Assembly: GCA_020059765.1 (NCBI GenBank)
Contig: JAGVBM010000096.1
Span: 1-8,787, forward strand
DNA from: Bacillota bacterium
GTDB lineage: Bacteria > Bacillota > Bacilli > Tumebacillales > Effusibacillaceae
Direction of reading: 5' to 3'
Length of the DNA: 8,787 bases
Shown here: positions 6,089-8,787 of the stretch, piece after piece
Position numbering within the stretch: the stretch's first letter is position 1
Layout of the letters: each line of letters opens with the position of its first letter
Notes under the pieces: model-generated
What the model was told of the DNA's origin: nothing
The model's input: the letters and a program-made list of their open reading frames with translations, nothing else
Database searches by the model: none
Made by a program: the position numbers and the translations under genes

Positions 6089-7220
6089 GTGGCAACGAAA
6101 ACACAAGGTGAATTAAAACAAGAATTGCAAAATACAGCCAAACGCTTGGCGGACATCGGGAGGTCCCTTTGACCTCCCCGTCAAAAAATCTCGTATCGCG
6201 GAATTGGAAGGGCAAATGGCCAATCCTTCTTTCTGGGATGATCAAGATGCGGCGCAAAAAGTGATCAGTGAAAGCAATGCGATCAAAGCGCTGGTGGAAC
6301 AGATGGAGAAACTGACGAGTCAGCAAGAAGATTTGGAAGTGCTCCTGGAACTGGCCCGGGAAGAAGGAGAAGAAAGCTTGCTCGATGAAGTCGAGGAAGG
6401 GGCGAATAAACTCGGTAAAGCGATGTCTGATTTTGAATTGCAATTGCTGCTGAGTGAACCTTACGACAAAAACAATGCGATCCTGGAGATCCACCCCGGC
6501 GCGGGTGGAACGGAATCTCAGGATTGGGCATCGATCTTGCTGCGCATGTACACCCGATGGGCGGAAGACAAAGGATACAAGGTGGAAACCCTTGATTATC
6601 TGCCTGGTGAAGAAGCGGGAGTTAAGAGTGTAACGCTGTTGATTAAAGGGTATAACGCTTACGGATATCTGAAGACGGAACGGGGCGTACACCGCTTGGT
6701 GCGCATTTCACCTTTTGACGCTTCCGGACGACGCCATACTTCATTTGCGTCAGTGGACGTCATGCCGGAAATGGATGAAAACGTGGATATCGAGATCCGG
6801 GAAGTGGATCTGAAAGTTGATACCTACCGTTCGTCTGGTGCCGGCGGACAGCATGTCAACACCACCGACTCGGCGGTGCGGATTACCCATATCCCGTCAG
6901 GAATTGTGGTGACTTGTCAAAGCGAGCGGTCACAGATTAAAAATCGGGCTGCTGCAATGAAAATTCTTGCTTCGAAGCTATATGAGCGGGAGATTAAAGA
7001 ACGGCAGAAGGAATTGGCGGAGATTCGCGGCGAACAGAGGGATATCGCGTGGGGAAGCCAAATTCGTTCTTACGTCTTCCACCCCTATTCCCTGGTCAAA
7101 GATCACCGGACGGGGGAAGAAATGGGCAACGTGCACGCGGTCGTTGACGGTGCCATCGATTCCTTTATCGATGCGTATTTGCGGCACCAATTGGGTGGAA
7201 ACAACAACGGTCAGGTGTAA
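6089..7220 (+). CDS. prfB: Peptide chain release factor 2, programmed +1 frameshift
   Basis: RF2 recognises UGA and UAA and releases the finished peptide. The gene needs a +1 frameshift. Frame one starts at GTG 6089 behind AGAGGTGA (6076-6083), reads 27 codons (ATKTQGELKQELQN.. to DIGRSL) and hits an in-frame TGA at 6170-6172. Skipping T6170 and resuming at GAC 6171 gives DLPVKKSRIAELEGQMANPS and the rest, so the coding sequence is 6089-6169 joined to 6171-7220, 376 residues. The site has the classic parts: GGGAGG (6158-6163), three bases, then CTT TGA C. The product carries the RF2 codon-recognition tripeptide SPF (207-209) and the catalytic GGQ (252-254) in SSGAGGQHVNTTDSAVRITH. Low RF2 slows termination at this UGA and favours the shift, so the protein controls its own level. 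It is probably co-transcribed with secA. A plain gene caller would start it falsely near 6204. Confidence 0.97.
6158..6178 (+). promoter_or_regulatory. prfB programmed frameshift site within an inverted repeat
   Basis: The Shine-Dalgarno-like GGGAGG (6158-6163) lies three bases before the slippery CTT (6167-6169) and TGA (6170-6172), the spacing known from RF2 genes. Here GGGAGGTC (6158-6165) is also the exact reverse complement of GACCTCCC (6171-6178), with the loop CCTTT holding the shift point. The frameshift function is well supported by family knowledge; a role for the hairpin is not known. Confidence 0.92.
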
Positions 7221-7315
7221 TCGATCTCAATTTATTCGGTGTGGACCCGACCCCGGTCAGCCCGTCATGGGTCGTTGAAACGGCACAAGTTGAAACTGCA
7301 CCGTCAGAATAGAAA

Positions 7316-7362
7316 AAGGGGCTGTCTCAAAGTCACGAGCAGTGACTAAGGGACAGCCCCTT
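7316..7362. terminator. Bidirectional terminator between prfB and sodA
   Basis: Long hairpin: AAGGGGCTGTC (7316-7326) pairs perfectly with GACAGCCCCTT (7352-7362). Inside it AGTCAC (7331-7336) pairs with GTGACT (7342-7347) around the loop GAGCA. Between the two stems there are one wobble pair, one C-G pair and two A.A mismatches, so the arms are about 21 bases each. Read leftward (sodA) the stem is followed by a T-run (complement of AAAAA at 7313-7317); read rightward (prfB) by TTCTTTCGTT. It should end both convergent genes, more strongly for sodA. The outer arms resemble ends of some insertion sequences. Confidence 0.88.
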
Positions 7363-7384
7363 CTTTCGTTCATGAATCGGGATA

Positions 7385-7999
7385 TTAACCGCGAGCCGTT
7401 TGGTAACGGTTGTTGACTTCGTCCCAGTTTACAACGTTCCAGAATGCATTGATATAGTCCGGACGCTTGTTTTGATATTTCAGGTAGTAGGCGTGCTCCC
7501 AAACGTCCAGGCCAAGAACCGGAGTGTTGCCGTCCATCAACGGGCTGTCCTGGTTGGGGGTGCTGTAGATCATCAATTCTTTGTTTTGGTCGAGTACCAG
7601 CCATGCCCATCCGCTTCCGAAACGAGTGGTTGCTGCTTTGATGAATTCTTCTTTAAATTTGTCAAAGCTGCCGAATTTTTCGGTGATCGAATCGGCAATC
7701 ACCCCCGTCGGTGCTCCGCCGCCATTCGGACTGAGGATGGTCCAGAACAGGGAATGGTTATGATGGCCGCCGCCGTTGTTGCGTACGGCAGTGCGGATAT
7801 TTTCCGGGACGCTGTTGATGTCACGGAGGAGTTCCTCAATCGTTTTGCTTTCGAGTTCGGCGTTCCCTTCGATCGCCGCATTCAGGTTGTTAACGTATGT
7901 AGCGTGGTGACGATCATGGTGAATTTCCATGGTCATGGCATCGATGTGCGGTTCGAGTGCCGCAAATTCATAAGGAAGTGCGGGTAATTGATGAGCCAT
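7385..7999 (-). CDS. sodA: Superoxide dismutase, Mn type (Fe/Mn family)
   Basis: Cytoplasmic enzyme converting superoxide to hydrogen peroxide and oxygen. The 204 residues match the usual length, and MAHQLPALPYEFAALEPHID is a standard start; ATG ends at 7999 with GGGAGGG (minus strand, 8009-8015) 9 bases upstream. The metal ligands are His27 (EIHHDRHH), His82 (GGGHHNHSLFW), Asp165 and His169 (DVWEHAYY). GGGHHNH, together with the Gln in STPNQDSPL (Gln150, matching Gln146 of E. coli SodA), points to the Mn type or a cambialistic enzyme rather than the Fe type. No signal peptide is present. The gene stands alone between a terminator and its own promoter, convergent with prfB. A candidate PerR/Fur-family operator covers its predicted transcription start. 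Confidence 0.97.
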   Translation of the reverse strand: MAHQLPALPYEFAALEPHIDAMTMEIHHDRHHATYVNNLNAAIEGNAELESKTIEELLRDINSVPENIRTAVRNNGGGHHNHSLFWTILSPNGGGAPTGVIADSITEKFGSFDKFKEEFIKAATTRFGSGWAWLVLDQNKELMIYSTPNQDSPLMDGNTPVLGLDVWEHAYYLKYQNKRPDYINAFWNVVNWDEVNNRYQTARG

Positions 8000-8023
8000 T
8001 TTGAAAAACCCTCCCGAATATAA

Positions 8024-8038
8024 TTAGAATGGTTCTAA
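8024..8038 (-). promoter_or_regulatory. Candidate PerR/Fur-family operator of sodA
   Basis: On the sodA strand the 15 bases read TTAGAACCATTCTAA, a 7-1-7 inverted repeat with six of seven positions paired. Against the PerR box (TTATAATNATTATAA) 11 of 14 defined positions agree. It lies just downstream of the -10 element and covers the predicted start, where bound repressor would block transcription. The regulator cannot be named with certainty; PerR, Fur or another family member are possible. Confidence 0.45.
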
Positions 8039-8042
8039 AAAT

Positions 8043-8071
8043 AGTCTACCTCAGTTTCCCGTAAAAGGCAA
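8043..8071 (-). promoter_or_regulatory. Candidate sigma-A promoter of sodA
   Basis: Reading leftward: TTGCCT (8071 to 8066), a 17-base spacer, then TAGACT (8048 to 8043). Each hexamer has two mismatches to consensus but the spacing is ideal. The start would be near 8036, giving a leader of about 37 bases. Confidence 0.6.
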
Positions 8072-8080
8072 TGTAGACCA

Positions 8081-8089
8081 TGATATAAT
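8081..8089 (+). promoter_or_regulatory. Extended -10 promoter for the 68-residue ORF
   Basis: TGATATAAT (8081-8089) is a perfect extended -10 element (TG, one base, TATAAT). No good -35 lies 17 bases upstream (GTAAAA at 8061-8066), which such promoters can tolerate. It is divergent from the sodA promoter: its upstream region overlaps the sodA -35 hexamer. The predicted start is about 8096, some 70 bases before the ATG. Confidence 0.55.
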
Positions 8090-8168
8090 TATGGGCTTAA
8101 TTTGAGGCATTATGAAGGGAGTACAGGGAATTCTATAAAAGAAATATGAAACAAAGGGGTGGGGTTAT

Positions 8169-8375
8169 ATGAAATTTCAGGAGGAGCTGTTCTCGTCAGC
8201 TTGGTATAAAGGTCTGATGGAGAACAAAGAATTTCGCAAGGCGTTTGAAAATAACCATTCGATTCGGTACCGAATGGCAAAAGCAAGCTATTTGCAGGAA
8301 CTGCTTACATCAGAATTGGCAAGAATGGATTTTGTTGAGAAAGTACTGAATGGGGAACATGAAAAAAGGCGATAA
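8169..8375 (+). CDS. Small charged protein of unknown function
   Basis: I do not recognise this 68-residue protein. ATG 8169 follows AAAGGGGTGGGG (8153-8164), a strong though close purine-rich site, and a good extended -10 promoter lies about 80 bases upstream, so it is likely real. The sequence is rich in Lys, Arg and Glu (about 13 basic and 11 acidic residues) and looks mostly alpha-helical, for example FSSAWYKGLMENKEFRKAFE and SYLQELLTSELARMDFVEKV. It has one Trp, no Cys, no signal peptide, no membrane span and no known motif that I can see. It lies divergent from sodA and upstream of an rRNA operon. I see no terminator between it and the rRNA promoters. Confidence 0.6.
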   Translation: MKFQEELFSSAWYKGLMENKEFRKAFENNHSIRYRMAKASYLQELLTSELARMDFVEKVLNGEHEKRR

Positions 8376-8452
8376 ATCCACGAAGCGACGGGTAAAATTA
8401 TTTCTGTTTGATATAAAGGAGGTATTTGTATTTTTTTGTTTGAATCCGCAGA

Positions 8453-8489
8453 TTGAATATCGATTGTCTCCGTGCTAAGATGACGTCTG
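8453..8489 (+). promoter_or_regulatory. rRNA promoter P1
   Basis: TTGAAT (8453-8458), 17-base spacer, TAAGAT (8476-8481) preceded by TGC, giving an extended -10. The predicted start is the G of GTCGCC at 8489. Initiation with G is typical of Bacillus rRNA promoters, which sense GTP. Confidence 0.75.
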
Positions 8490-8552
8490 TCGCCATTCGA
8501 AGGAACGAAAGATTGCGTCGGTTGATTGTCCGATCGAAATTGAAATTACCAG

Positions 8553-8589
8553 TTGAAATGGTCGATCTGATGTGCTAAGATAGCTTTTG
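8553..8589 (+). promoter_or_regulatory. rRNA promoter P2
   Basis: TTGAAA (8553-8558), 17-base spacer, TAAGAT (8576-8581), again preceded by TGC. The predicted start is the G at 8589, the first base of the same GTCGCC block found at P1. All elements lie exactly 100 bases after their P1 counterparts. Confidence 0.8.
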
Positions 8590-8591
8590 TC

Positions 8592-8605
8592 GCCGCGAGA
8601 GCGGC
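8592..8605 (+). promoter_or_regulatory. boxB-like hairpin of the rRNA leader
   Basis: GCCGC (8592-8596) and GCGGC (8601-8605) form a perfect 5-bp stem closed by a GAGA tetraloop of the GNRA type. It lies upstream of boxA, near the 5' end of the P2 transcript, as expected for an antitermination leader. Confidence 0.6.
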
Positions 8606-8632
8606 AGCGAAACGAAGCGAATGAAATGGATT

Positions 8633-8646
8633 CGTTCTTTGAAAAC
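8633..8646 (+). promoter_or_regulatory. boxA antitermination element
   Basis: CGTTCTTTGAAAAC matches the Bacillus rRNA boxA core (TTCTTTGAAAAC). In RNA it recruits Nus factors to prevent early termination in the rRNA operon. It lies about 55 bases before the 16S gene. Confidence 0.8.
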
Positions 8647-8699
8647 TAAATCGTGCAGAGAGCCAGATTCAAACGAAGTGAATCGTCAGATTCACCACC

Positions 8700-8787
8700 T
8701 ATTTTGAGAGTTTGATCCTGGCTCAGGACGAACGCTGGCGGCGTGCCTAATACATGCAAGTCGCGCGGACTTCAAGGGAGCTTGCTC
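8700..8787 (+). rRNA. 16S ribosomal RNA, 5' end (partial)
   Basis: GAGAGTTTGATCCTGGCTCAG (8706 onward), then GACGAACGCTGGCGGCGTGC and CTAATACATGCAAGTCG, is the universal bacterial 16S start, including the 27F primer site. The mature 5' end is set near 8700 by comparison with B. subtilis, where about seven bases precede GAGAG; the error is about 3 bases. The window ends in the first variable region (V1), so the gene is cut by the window and not broken. Promoters and boxA upstream show it is the first gene of an rRNA operon. Confidence 0.98.

Larger units (their letters stand above)
8376..8699 (+). other. rRNA operon promoter and leader region
   Basis: This 324-base stretch has no supported gene. 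Positions 8376-8452 are AT-rich, with a lone perfect Shine-Dalgarno-like AAAGGAGGT (8415-8423) and a T7 run (8431-8437), but no clear hairpin. The rest holds two rRNA promoters, a boxB-like hairpin, boxA and a set of short inverted repeats just before the 16S gene. Confidence 0.85.

Noticed and set aside
6170..6172. In-frame TGA suggesting that prfB is a pseudogene
   Set aside because: The stop is the programmed frameshift stop of RF2, with the SD-like element and CTTTGAC at standard spacing, and the rest of the protein is intact.
6030..6692. 220-codon minus-strand frame over the start of prfB
   Set aside because: Antisense shadow of prfB and its leader; no ribosome binding site or family resemblance.
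7241..7280. Possible hairpin CGACCC / GGGTCG after prfB
   Set aside because: Only 6 bp with a long loop and no T-run; the real terminator lies 40 bases further on.
7400..7987. 195-codon plus-strand frame opposite sodA
   Set aside because: Mirror of the sodA codons; sodA has all metal ligands and a ribosome binding site, and this frame has neither a family nor a start signal.
1..8787. CRISPR arrays, tRNA genes, phage genes, toxin-antitoxin pairs
   Set aside because: I looked for repeat-spacer patterns, tRNA-like folds and typical proteins and saw none.

Overview
The window looks like a piece of a Gram-positive chromosome of the order Bacillales (phylum Bacillota). The evidence is strong AGGAGG-type ribosome binding sites, the long form of the ribosome hibernation factor close to secA, the adjacent secA-prfB pair, a single-gene Mn-type superoxide dismutase, and an rRNA leader with tandem promoters and a Bacillus-like boxA. 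The moderate GC content and protein style would fit a group such as the Alicyclobacillaceae, but that is a guess. Only the first ~88 bases of the 16S gene are present, too few to place the organism. Nearly everything here is core housekeeping DNA. I see no phage, CRISPR, toxin-antitoxin, biosynthetic or complete mobile system.

Layout. Positions 37-2368 hold a three-gene polar/basic amino acid ABC importer operon: binding lipoprotein, permease, ATPase. A 12-bp stem-loop lies between the first two genes, and an intrinsic terminator follows the third. Positions 2492-3166 hold hpf with a sigma-H-like promoter and its own terminator. Positions 3204-3546 hold a small unknown membrane protein whose ribosome binding site can be folded into a hairpin, then another terminator. 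Positions 3545-7220 hold a strong sigma-A promoter, secA and prfB. prfB must be read through a programmed +1 frameshift. A long bidirectional terminator (7316-7362) separates it from the convergent sodA gene (7385-7999, minus strand). Divergent, overlapping promoters at about 8043-8089 drive sodA to the left and a 68-residue unknown protein (8169-8375) to the right. From 8453 onward come two rRNA promoters exactly 100 bp apart, a boxB-like hairpin, boxA, and the start of a 16S rRNA gene that runs off the window.

How the parts fit. The importer feeds amino acids into the cell. HPF dimerises and protects ribosomes when growth stops. SecA drives protein export. RF2 ends translation at UGA/UAA and controls its own level through the frameshift. 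SodA removes superoxide and appears to have a PerR/Fur-family-type operator. The rRNA operon has growth-rate-type promoters with a G at the predicted start sites.

Points most worth a second look: the prfB frameshift site lies in the loop of a perfect 8-bp inverted repeat; SecA lacks the usual C-terminal zinc-binding tail; the ribosome binding site of the 86-residue membrane protein is sequestered; the sodA start region carries an 11-of-14 match to the PerR box; the rRNA leader contains a three-arm switchable hairpin.
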